NCBI GenBank assembly: GCA_900766925.1
Contig: CAAFXG010000118.1
Coordinates: 1 to 6,012, forward strand
Length of the DNA stretch: 6,012 nucleotides
DNA from: Lachnospiraceae bacterium
GTDB taxonomy: Bacteria > Bacillota > Clostridia > Lachnospirales > Lachnospiraceae
Direction of reading: 5' to 3'
The translations under genes were made by a program, and so were the position numbers. The notes beneath the pieces are model-generated. The model was given only the letters and a program-made list of their open reading frames with translations. It did no database searches and had not been told where the DNA came from. This document shows, one piece after another, positions 1 through 5,534 of the stretch (its first letter is position 1; every line of letters starts with the position of its first letter).

Positions 1-31
1 ATCAACAGCTTGTAAAATGCCCATAAGGACA

Positions 32-94
32 TGAGTATAGGGGCAGGCACATTAGTTCAAACCAACGAATCAATGAGCCTGCCCCTTTGAGTAT
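32..94. repeat. Hairpin flanked by 7-bp direct repeats (REP- or mini-element-like)
   Basis: The arms AGGGGCAGGC (39-48) and GCCTGCCCCT (77-86) are perfect complements. After one mismatch, CATT (50-53) pairs with AATG (72-75), and 55-58 can pair with 67-70, giving a long hairpin with an 8-base loop. The direct repeat TGAGTAT sits on each side (32-38 and 88-94). Flanking duplication of an inverted-repeat unit is what a tiny transposed element would leave. It lies about 175 bases beyond the end of the R-M operon. There is no T-run for a standard terminator, although it could still act as a transcript 3' end. Confidence 0.55.
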
Positions 95-101
95 TTGGTC
101 G

Positions 102-221
102 TCAGATGAAATGGCATGGGCGCTTGCATGTGTTGCCTATTGAGTACAAAGGTGACTTTCCCGGAACACATATGTTTTTTGAATGAGTTATGCAATTCCA
201 ATCAAAATAGATTTTGAGCAT
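102..221 (-). pseudogene. Possible 5' remnant of a PIN-like or other small nuclease gene
   Basis: A 39-codon frame starts 41 bases after the last methyltransferase gene, on the same strand. Its first residues, MLKIYFDWNCITHSKN, resemble the opening beta strand, with its acidic residue, of PIN-like proteins that often begin MKIYFDWNVI in Bacteroidota. After about residue 16 the translation no longer looks like a domain and soon reaches a stop. This could be a gene start cut off by rearrangement. The resemblance is short and from memory, so it may be chance. Confidence 0.28.
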
Positions 222-262
222 AAATGATATGTGTATTAAGTTTTCAATTTTGACAGGTTGAA

Positions 263-1762
263 CTATACTACATCCTCGATTTCGTTCATTTTTAACAATG
301 ACTCCATTGTTGTATCTGTAAAGGTTCTCCAGATGTTTAAGTGTACAGGGCGGTAACCCTCAAACAGTTGTTTTACATATTGAATTTCAAATACAAGTCT
401 GAAGTCATTATCTTCACATTCAGGATGAACCTCTTGCTTTGTTCCTACTCTGGCAATCTTTATAAGATACAAGTCGCGTACTCCCTGACCTTTTATATAA
501 GGCATAAAGTAATATAGCTTGTTTAGAGCTACTGTTGTAGGGAACCTCTTGCCTGTATAATATATCTTTGCTGAATGATCAATATAATGTTCTACATTAT
601 CTGGTTTTACAAGGCTGATAAGCACTCGTTTATCCAATTCAAGCCCTGTTATATCTTTGACAAATGCAAGATTTATATTGTTGACAATATGTTTTGGGTA
701 TTGTTCGGCAATCTTGTTAATAGGAACTTGCTTGCTTGTTTGCTGAACCTGACTTTTCTCTTCTTTCGAGATAGTCATTTGGTCGGCAAAAGCCTTCTTC
801 ATTTGAATGGCAAGATACCAAGCAAGACGAGGTGGAACAGCATTACCAACCATTTTATACCCATCCTTTACATCTTGATAGATGAATTTGAAATTATCTG
901 GGAATGTTTGTATTCTTGCACATTCACGGACACTTAATCTGCGATATAAATGTTCATATCCCTTTGCAAAGATTCTTTGTGAAGATGATATGTACGTCAT
1001 CTTAGGAGCCTGTGGATGTTGAGGAGCATTCCTGGCCTGTGCTTGCATAGTGAATGATGGTTCATCCCAACTGCGTACACGATTACGCGCCATGTACTTT
1101 GCATCGTATGAACCAGTATAGACATCATGATTCAATCTTTGTGGGTGGTCGCCATCCACTAAATCATCAGCATAAAATCTTGGAGTTTCTACAATATCAC
1201 CAATAGCCTGTTTTAGCGTAATTGGTTCAGTATTAACGGCATTAGGAAATGTGTACTTATTCGCAAGGTCGTTTCTGATACCAACAAAAAATACACGGAA
1301 TCGGTCTTGAGGTATCTTGTAGTCAGCCGCATTTAGAAGTTCATACGTGATGTTATAACCAGCATCACGCAAGAACTTCATAAAGCTTTCCAAAGACTCC
1401 TTGTGTTTTTCGTCAAGAATACCTTGAACGTTTTCAATAACAAAGAACTTTGGCTTCTTATCTTTGACAATGCGAATGTAATCCAAGAAAAGTTGGCCAC
1501 GAGGGTCTTCAATGCCCAATCTTTTACCTCCTTCACTCCATGATTGACATGGTGGTCCTCCAATAATACCATCACAATCAGGTATATCTTCACCAGTTAG
1601 TGACCTAATATCAGAAGTATTCAATATCGTATGGGGATGATTGAGCCTGTACGTTGCATGAATTGCATCGTCAAATTCATTAGCCCACACAATGTTGAAC
1701 CCTGCCTTTTCAAAGCCAAGGTCAAGACCACCACATCCAGCAAAAAGTGATACTATGTTCAT
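263..1762 (-). CDS. DNA (cytosine-5-)-methyltransferase with C-terminal extension
   Basis: This enzyme transfers a methyl group from S-adenosylmethionine to C5 of cytosine in a specific DNA site. Residues 1-325 form a complete C5 methyltransferase. Motif I is LFAGCGGLDLGF (6-17), motif IV is GGPPCQSWSEGG with nucleophile Cys72, and motif VI is ENV (110-112). Motif VIII is QDRFRV (152-157), motif IX is RRLSVRECARIQTFPD (274-289) and motif X is GYKMVGNAVP (301-310). The target-recognition stretch (about 223-255) resembles M.HaeIII-type enzymes but differs in the middle (MQAQARNAPQHPQAP), so its site may differ from GGCC. Residues 330-499 are an extra domain, not needed for catalysis in this family and of unknown function; typical M.HaeIII relatives end near residue 330. 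The ATG lies 2 bases after the stop of the preceding methyltransferase, which suggests translational coupling. It is the last intact gene of the operon. Confidence 0.93.
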   Translation of the reverse strand: MNIVSLFAGCGGLDLGFEKAGFNIVWANEFDDAIHATYRLNHPHTILNTSDIRSLTGEDIPDCDGIIGGPPCQSWSEGGKRLGIEDPRGQLFLDYIRIVKDKKPKFFVIENVQGILDEKHKESLESFMKFLRDAGYNITYELLNAADYKIPQDRFRVFFVGIRNDLANKYTFPNAVNTEPITLKQAIGDIVETPRFYADDLVDGDHPQRLNHDVYTGSYDAKYMARNRVRSWDEPSFTMQAQARNAPQHPQAPKMTYISSSQRIFAKGYEHLYRRLSVRECARIQTFPDNFKFIYQDVKDGYKMVGNAVPPRLAWYLAIQMKKAFADQMTISKEEKSQVQQTSKQVPINKIAEQYPKHIVNNINLAFVKDITGLELDKRVLISLVKPDNVEHYIDHSAKIYYTGKRFPTTVALNKLYYFMPYIKGQGVRDLYLIKIARVGTKQEVHPECEDNDFRLVFEIQYVKQLFEGYRPVHLNIWRTFTDTTMESLLKMNEIEDVV

Positions 1763-1764
1763 TC

Positions 1765-2775
1765 CTAATCTTGATAATTTATGCCATGCTTATCGAGCGC
1801 AGCACGAATACTCATTGCTACATGATAAGCGAGATTGACAGGTACAGCATTACCAATCATCTTATATCCCATGTTTACGTCAGTATATAAGAAAACATGG
1901 TCATCAGGGAATGTTTGAACTCGCGCTACCTCACGAACCGACATTCTTCTATACAAGTGTTCTTGACCTGGGACAAAGATTTGTTCGTTCTTTTCAACTT
2001 TAATCATTTTTGGTGCCTGTGGGTGCAACTGACATTGACGACCGCTCGCCTGTACTGTAAATCCTGGCTCATCCCAAGAACGTACTCGGTTACGTGACAT
2101 AAAGATTGGTGAATATGCCCCAATGAAATATTCATGGTTTGGTACAGCGCACTTGTCACCATTGGTTTTATTGTGTTCTTTTGCCGGAATCACATTATCT
2201 TTTAAGTCCCAAATACACTCTCTAAGAGTAGGCTTGTGCTCACAAGGAGTAGGATATTCAAAATCATGAATATTAAGATCCTTTCTGAAACCTATGTAGA
2301 ATACACGATCACGGTCTTCAGGACAATCATAATCATTAGCATTCAACATTTTCAGATTAACATCATAACCTGCTTCATCGAACAAACGCATAAATCCTTC
2401 AACGGCTTCGGAATGACGTTTCGCTAACATACCAGAAACATTCTCTGCTACGAAGAACAAAGGTTGAGCAGCCTTGAGGATTCTAATATACTCATAGAAA
2501 AGTTGACCGCGGGCATCCTCGATGCCTTTGAGACTACCTGCTTCACTCCACGATTGGCATGGAGGTCCACCGATGATACCAGTTACTCGTTCTGGAAACT
2601 CACTTTCTTTCACGTCTCTAATATCACCTTCTATAAGGTGTGTATCTGGAAAATTCGCCTTAAAAGTCGGACAAATTTTGGGGTCAAACTCGTTTGCAAC
2701 AACAGTGTGGAAGCCTGCATTATGGAAGCCCTTATCAAGGCCACCGGCTCCCGAGAATAAACTAATAAGTTTCAT
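1765..2775 (-). CDS. M.HaeIII-like DNA (cytosine-5-)-methyltransferase, probably GGCC-specific
   Basis: This is the protective modification enzyme of the R-M operon and probably methylates cytosine at C5 within GGCC. All C5 motifs are present: LFSGAGGLDKGF (6-17), GGPPCQSWSEAG with nucleophile Cys73, ENV (111-113), RRMSVREVARVQTFPD (276-291) and GYKMIGNAVP (303-312). The target-recognition region (226-257, including SRNRVRSWDEP and QASGRQCQLHPQAPKM) matches what I recall of M.HaeIII almost residue for residue, and the length (336) fits the roughly 330 of that family. The neighbouring HaeIII-like endonuclease supports the specificity call. One oddity is motif VIII, which reads PEDRDRVF, so the usual Gln of QxRxR is Glu153. 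The gene starts 30 bases after the 138-residue ORF and ends 2 bases before the second methyltransferase. Specificity rests on remembered family similarity, not on a database search. Confidence 0.95.
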   Translation of the reverse strand: MKLISLFSGAGGLDKGFHNAGFHTVVANEFDPKICPTFKANFPDTHLIEGDIRDVKESEFPERVTGIIGGPPCQSWSEAGSLKGIEDARGQLFYEYIRILKAAQPLFFVAENVSGMLAKRHSEAVEGFMRLFDEAGYDVNLKMLNANDYDCPEDRDRVFYIGFRKDLNIHDFEYPTPCEHKPTLRECIWDLKDNVIPAKEHNKTNGDKCAVPNHEYFIGAYSPIFMSRNRVRSWDEPGFTVQASGRQCQLHPQAPKMIKVEKNEQIFVPGQEHLYRRMSVREVARVQTFPDDHVFLYTDVNMGYKMIGNAVPVNLAYHVAMSIRAALDKHGINYQD

Positions 2776-2805
2776 TGTGTAGAATTTAATTATTAATTAC
2801 TTATA

Positions 2806-3222
2806 TTAGTATTGGGTAATATCTATATTCTCTTTTGGATCATTGAAATTCCAAAATGTCAATGTCCCATCTTGATTGTGCTTAATGCGTACATGAAATT
2901 GTCTTCCTTTCTTTCCTTCGCCCTTCCATCCTGAAAAGCGGTTGTAGTGTACAACAACATCAATAGGTATAATAAGTATGCCATTTAGACCTATGGTAAA
3001 ACAAATAAAGTCTGCTCCAATGTTCTTGAAGTAAGTAGTGGTACAACTATACCAATAATAGTTTTGCGGATATAACTTTGAGTTGATAACAGGCAACGGT
3101 TTCCCTTGGCAAGTCTTGTAAACTGAACGTTCAAGCCTATTCTCTATGTCTATTTTAAGATTTTCTGGCAGCAATGCGTTCACTTTGACTAAACTCAAAT
3201 ACGTAGCTTCACTATTAGCCAT
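2806..3222 (-). CDS. Uncharacterised 138-residue protein inside the R-M operon
   Basis: I do not recognise this protein. It lies between the endonuclease (11-base gap) and the first methyltransferase (30-base gap) on the same strand, so it is almost certainly part of the R-M transcript. It is soluble, with no signal peptide or membrane segment. An N-terminal part (about 1-35) looks helical and is followed by aromatic-rich, strand-like segments. These include NYYWYSC (54-60), ADFICFTIG (70-78) and GILIIPIDVVVHY (81-93), then a basic stretch GWKGEGKKGRQFHVRIK (98-114). Acidic, proline and lysine residues among beta strands recall compact nuclease-like folds, but I see no convincing PD-(D/E)xK set. 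It could be an accessory specificity or DNA-binding factor, a second nuclease paired with the second methyltransferase, or a control protein. The start ATG at 3222 gives the natural operon spacing. Confidence 0.85.
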   Translation of the reverse strand: MANSEATYLSLVKVNALLPENLKIDIENRLERSVYKTCQGKPLPVINSKLYPQNYYWYSCTTTYFKNIGADFICFTIGLNGILIIPIDVVVHYNRFSGWKGEGKKGRQFHVRIKHNQDGTLTFWNFNDPKENIDITQY

Positions 3223-3233
3223 AACTTATAAAA

Positions 3234-4187
3234 TTACCATTTGCAATTATACTTAATGTTCACATCCGCAGGCATACCAACTATTTGTATATCAAACTTC
3301 AGTGAAGTTTCGATTACATCTTTTGCATTATGGATTCTGAACGAGAATTGCCATCCATTATCAAAGCACATGATAACGGTTGTTTTGCTGCCAGGTTTGA
3401 ATCCAATATGCAATAATGTTGTAGGAAGGTTAATTACAGGAACCTTGATTGATGGTTGAGACACCCGGCTTGGAAGATTTAAGGTACCATACATATTGAA
3501 AGACTGTATGGTTGTAATTCTTTTGCTGTCAATGCTAATTACCTTATAGAAATCATATTTGCTGAGAAGATACTCAACCATTCTACGAGGTACATTCTTA
3601 TTAGCCTTTACCTGCGAGCTGACTTCCTTTACGAAAGCATTAAGCAATGGTACATATACATCATCCTCTTTTGATCTCAGGCCTCTAAAATATGTACCTT
3701 TTGCTTTTTCGCGTTCCAAGAAATCGAATGTCGGTTTAACATCATTCCAATATGTAGAAGAACAAGGAATGTCATACCACTTTGAACCAAAGTCAAGAGT
3801 TTTGGCAATTCGGCTATGTTTCACAGCCATATGGTTGTGTTTGATACTTAAACCGATTTCCCAAATAATATCTTTCCTCTCAATGATTATATCACGAACA
3901 TCTGCCTCTTCGCCATGTTGATCGTTTTGGATATAAAGGTTAAGGATGTCAGAACTTTGTTCTACAATATTTGGTTCGAGAGCAAAGATTGTCTCAATCG
4001 TTGACTTGGCACTTAACGCATATAGAGTTTGCTCACCTTGGGTTAGTGTGTCCCATGCGTTTTCTGCGGCCAGATAACTACTGTTTCTTACTATTTTTGC
4101 AGGGCGAATCTTATTGATTGCCTCATACAATGAGTTAAGGCATACAAATTCGTATGCTCTTCCTTGATTGTTACTTGCGTTACTCAT
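3234..4187 (-). CDS. HaeIII-family Type II restriction endonuclease (predicted GGCC cutter)
   Basis: This is the predicted restriction enzyme of the system, expected to cleave unmethylated GGCC in invading DNA. The 317-residue length fits R.HaeIII. Several blocks look like the HaeIII endonuclease family: NQGRAYEFVCLNSL (7-20), ALSAKSTIETIFALEPNI (57-74), DQHGEEADVRDI (89-100), WEIGLSIKHNHMAVKHSRI (109-127) and VEYLLSKYDFYKVISID (204-220). A plausible catalytic core, by inference, is Asp96/Asp99 followed by Glu110 and Lys116 in WEIGLSIK, a variant metal-binding nuclease arrangement. The HNH letters at 117-119 are probably coincidental. The gene starts 5 bases after the regulator stop, so the two are likely coupled. 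Pairing with the M.HaeIII-like methyltransferase downstream strengthens the call. No frameshift or truncation is visible, so it should be active. The family call comes from recalled similarity. Confidence 0.88.
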   Translation of the reverse strand: MSNASNNQGRAYEFVCLNSLYEAINKIRPAKIVRNSSYLAAENAWDTLTQGEQTLYALSAKSTIETIFALEPNIVEQSSDILNLYIQNDQHGEEADVRDIIIERKDIIWEIGLSIKHNHMAVKHSRIAKTLDFGSKWYDIPCSSTYWNDVKPTFDFLEREKAKGTYFRGLRSKEDDVYVPLLNAFVKEVSSQVKANKNVPRRMVEYLLSKYDFYKVISIDSKRITTIQSFNMYGTLNLPSRVSQPSIKVPVINLPTTLLHIGFKPGSKTTVIMCFDNGWQFSFRIHNAKDVIETSLKFDIQIVGMPADVNIKYNCKW

Positions 4188-4192
4188 AGGAA

Positions 4193-4396
4193 TTATTCTT
4201 TATTGTCCACCAATAAATCTTTTATGTTCACATCTAACAGTTTTGATATTTTATCCAAAGTCTGAAGGTCTGGCTGAATACTATTGCTACACCATTTACT
4301 AACAGTACAATTAGATTTTCCAAGCTCATTAGCGAGCCATCTTCCTGTTTTTCCTTTTTCGACAAGCACAACTTTTAGTCTATTTATATTTGCCAT
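4193..4396 (-). CDS. Small XRE-family helix-turn-helix regulator (C-protein-like)
   Basis: This is a 67-residue, single-domain DNA-binding protein that is the first gene of the R-M operon. The helix-turn-helix lies at about residues 16-45. GRWLANELGKSNCTVSKWCSN covers the two helices, and the following QPDLQTLDKISKLLDVNIKDLL (41-62) is the typical tail of Cro/C1-type domains. Its size and place directly before an endonuclease match controller (C) proteins of Type II R-M systems, which bind their own promoter as dimers to delay and cap endonuclease expression. That role is inferred from context. The closest look-alikes are short XRE proteins common in Bacteroidota R-M loci. The stop is 5 bases before the endonuclease ATG. 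A putative promoter and a small palindrome lie directly upstream. Confidence 0.9.
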   Translation of the reverse strand: MANINRLKVVLVEKGKTGRWLANELGKSNCTVSKWCSNSIQPDLQTLDKISKLLDVNIKDLLVDNKE

Positions 4397-4423
4397 AAGT
4401 TGTAAAATGTTTTAGATTTGGTG

Positions 4424-4431
4424 CAAAAGTA
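4424..4431 (-). promoter_or_regulatory. Bacteroidota -7 box for the R-M operon
   Basis: Read on the minus strand this is TACTTTTG, an exact TAnnTTTG match, followed by CACC as often seen at Bacteroidota start sites. It sits 27 bases before the ATG of the regulator gene, so the leader would be short. No TTTG-like -33 box is visible at the expected 19-base distance. That position instead lies in a small palindrome (4439-4454). The poor -33 is compatible with control by the regulator, which is an inference. I saw no other exact TAnnTTTG match directly before the downstream genes. Confidence 0.6.
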
Positions 4432-4438
4432 ATAAAAT

Positions 4439-4454
4439 TCCATGAGAAAATGGA
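4439..4454. promoter_or_regulatory. Candidate operator palindrome TCCAT-N6-ATGGA
   Basis: Two perfect 5-base arms are separated by 6 bases and cover the place where the -33 element of the operon promoter should be. The dyad size suits a dimeric XRE regulator. A GAGAAA element inside it (4444-4449) recurs 21 bases further upstream (4465-4470), two helical turns away on the same face. A 10-base dyad can arise by chance, so only its position makes it notable. Confidence 0.3.
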
Positions 4455-4485
4455 TTCTTGCTCAGAGAAAGTTAATCTTTACGCT

Positions 4486-4504
4486 GTATTTTCCTTGAAA
4501 ATAC
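4486..4504. repeat. Inverted repeat GTATTTTC-ctt-GAAAATAC upstream of the R-M operon
   Basis: Perfect 8-base arms with a 3-base spacer lie about 55 bases upstream of the R-M promoter -7 box. It could be a second regulator site or a weak hairpin. A repeat of this size is expected about once by chance in 6 kb, so its role is uncertain. Confidence 0.3.
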
Positions 4505-4880
4505 TATAAAATGCCACATGAAACACCCACTTTTCGTGCACAAATATCCAACTAATGCCATTTTTTCAACCAGATTGTTGAAACGACAATGAGTTTCATC
4601 TTTGCCCAGTTTGTACCCTCAGGAGCGCACAACAAAATGACAGAAAATGAAAATTCCCGTTGTTTTCCATATTAAGATATGTTAAGCAGATGTTTTCGTT
4701 TTGGGGTTTCTGAAATTTATTTTCCAATTTGTTTCTTTGGTGGTTTCTGCTTTTTGGAGGTATTTATAATCAGCGGTTTATAATCTCAAAGCAGATTCTC
4801 AAGAAGAAGATAATGATGGTCGTTTGCGCAGCCTCCTTCAGTGCAATAATTACCATTCTTTTATTTTTTTTCTTTTTCCC

Positions 4881-4911
4881 TTTGTCATTTCGCAAATATA
4901 TCGTAACTTTG
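4881..4911 (+). promoter_or_regulatory. Textbook Bacteroidota promoter TTTG-N19-TAACTTTG
   Basis: TTTG (4881-4884) and TAACTTTG (4904-4911) match the Bacteroidota -33 and -7 consensus with the preferred 19-base spacing. Transcription should begin near 4917 and run rightward, leaving a leader of about 25 bases before the ATG at 4941. It is directed away from the R-M operon. Confidence 0.75.
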
Positions 4912-4940
4912 CCGCCATAACCACCCAACTCAAAAGCAGA

Positions 4941-5243
4941 ATGAATTATCACACAATGGTAAATAGCCGTTACACCCCTCCCACCCGTGAGGCAAAACGA
5001 GTTTTACATAATTCATATATAGCGCAAGGGCGCAAAGGCATGTACTCACACAGTGCGTGCCTTTGTGCCTATGCTGTGCTATTCTGCATGCAACTTGCCA
5101 GCTGCCATGCCGAGCCATTGAAGATGGCAGAGAAAGGACGTGAAGCAGCCGACTCTATCATGAAAGGAGAGGAGACTGACGATGCCAGTACGGGGGGGAG
5201 TCGTCTTCGACACGGTGTGGGATTGCACAGAGGGGGAGATTGA
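4941..5243 (+). CDS. Small ORF with possible lipobox, function unknown
   Basis: I do not recognise this 100-residue product. The start is chosen because it is the first ATG after the strong promoter at 4881-4911, even though the frame stays open further upstream. Residues 34-55 (MYSHSACLCAYAVLFCMQLASC) are hydrophobic and end in LASC, a lipobox-like motif, followed by a polar tail rich in Glu, Lys and Asp. An ATG at 5040 would put this segment at the N terminus, giving a 67-residue lipoprotein-like peptide with an n-region lacking Lys or Arg. The C terminus is Gly/Arg/His-rich. The base composition is clearly more GC-rich than that of the R-M genes. An RNA hairpin (5028-5070) lies inside the frame, so a non-coding transcript is an alternative. 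Confidence 0.42.
   Translation: MNYHTMVNSRYTPPTREAKRVLHNSYIAQGRKGMYSHSACLCAYAVLFCMQLASCHAEPLKMAEKGREAADSIMKGEETDDASTGGSRLRHGVGLHRGGD
5028..5070 (+). repeat. Stem-loop within the small ORF
   Basis: GGGCGCAAAGGCA (5028-5040) can pair with TGCCTTTGTGCCT (5058-5070) over 13 positions, including two G-U wobbles, around a 17-base loop. In RNA this would be a stable hairpin about 110 bases after the predicted transcription start. The in-frame ATG at 5040 sits at the top of the stem, so pairing could mask an internal start. No function can be assigned. Confidence 0.45.
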
Positions 5244-5534
5244 TTTGGGAGAAGGAGTGCCAATGGAATAATTTAAGAAAAGCAATATGATAACATAAAG
5301 AATATAACACATCACTGCTGAGTTTATCTCAGACATACATATACATAAGTAAGCAGCTGTATCACCAACGAGAATACCACATTAAAATACTGAAAAATGA
5401 TACAACAAGCTCTGCTCATGCAAATTCACGCGTGGGCTTTTGTTTGTTGAATTTTTTCAGGGAGTGGTATCCCTCGTTGGTTCGCACATTAGTCCACGCT
5501 TTTTTACATATAATAATCTTAAACATTGAAAAGC
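5244..5534. other. Intergenic region with the long hairpin
   Basis: No gene is evident between the small ORF and the last ORF. The main content is the 118-bp inverted repeat listed separately. I found no exact TAnnTTTG promoter before the downstream gene. The AT-rich stretch 5500-5534 could hold a divergent promoter. Confidence 0.45.
5364..5481. repeat. 118-bp long imperfect inverted repeat (possible structured RNA or MITE-like element)
   Basis: The outer arms pair 5364-5372 with 5473-5481 (9 bp) and, after a 1x2 internal loop, 5374-5380 with 5464-5470 (7 bp). Inner arms pair CTGAAAAA (5390-5397) with TTTTTCAG (5453-5460) and CAACAA (5403-5408) with TTGTTG (5444-5449). The top holds a perfect palindrome CACGCGTG (5427-5434). 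A six-T run (5500-5505) follows the hairpin. It could be a folded small RNA or 5' leader of the next gene, or a miniature transposable element. I see no target duplication at its ends and no clear promoter before it. Confidence 0.6.

Larger units (their letters stand above)
1..262. other. Region downstream of the R-M operon
   Basis: No intact gene is visible here. It contains the flanked hairpin (32-94) and the possible broken gene start (102-221, minus). A short plus-strand frame (91-183) ends in a protein-like PIEYKGDFPGTHMFFE, and another (27-140) ends in SIWSSDEMAWALACVAY. Either might be the tail of a lost gene, but neither can be identified. The base composition around 98-170 is richer in GC than the operon. 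Confidence 0.4.
4432..4880. other. Non-coding region upstream of the R-M operon
   Basis: I see no convincing gene in this AT-rich stretch between the two divergent promoters. It holds the candidate operator and the 8-base inverted repeat listed separately. It also holds a hairpin-forming TTTCAAC-N6-GTTGAAA (4564-4583) and long T-rich runs near 4859-4880. Short open frames on both strands around 4729-4952 have low-complexity Phe/Lys-rich translations and are probably noise. The sequence may mark an insertion boundary of the R-M cassette, but no terminal repeats or target duplications are evident here. Confidence 0.5.

Noticed and set aside
575..937. Plus-strand open frame of 120 codons opposite the second methyltransferase
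   Set aside because: It lies antisense to a gene with complete conserved motifs, and its translation has no domain-like features.
3834..3842. HNH letters in the endonuclease (residues 117-119) as an HNH nuclease motif
   Set aside because: The spacing and context do not fit the beta-beta-alpha metal fold. The residues sit in the block I recall as typical of the HaeIII family.
3559..3921. Plus-strand open frame of 120 codons opposite the endonuclease
   Set aside because: It is a shadow of the endonuclease gene, with no promoter or recognisable product.
4893..4900. Minus-strand TATATTTG as a promoter toward the R-M operon
   Set aside because: It has no -33 partner at a suitable distance and falls in the spacer of the stronger rightward promoter.
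4729..4952. Short open frames on both strands in the T-rich region
   Set aside because: The translations are low-complexity Phe/Ile/Lys runs, overlap the promoter and lack any recognisable start context.
47..5493. 10-bp direct repeat GCACATTAGT at 47-56 and 5484-5493 as att sites of an island
   Set aside because: Random 10-mer matches are expected many times in 6 kb, and there is no integrase or further identity around the copies.
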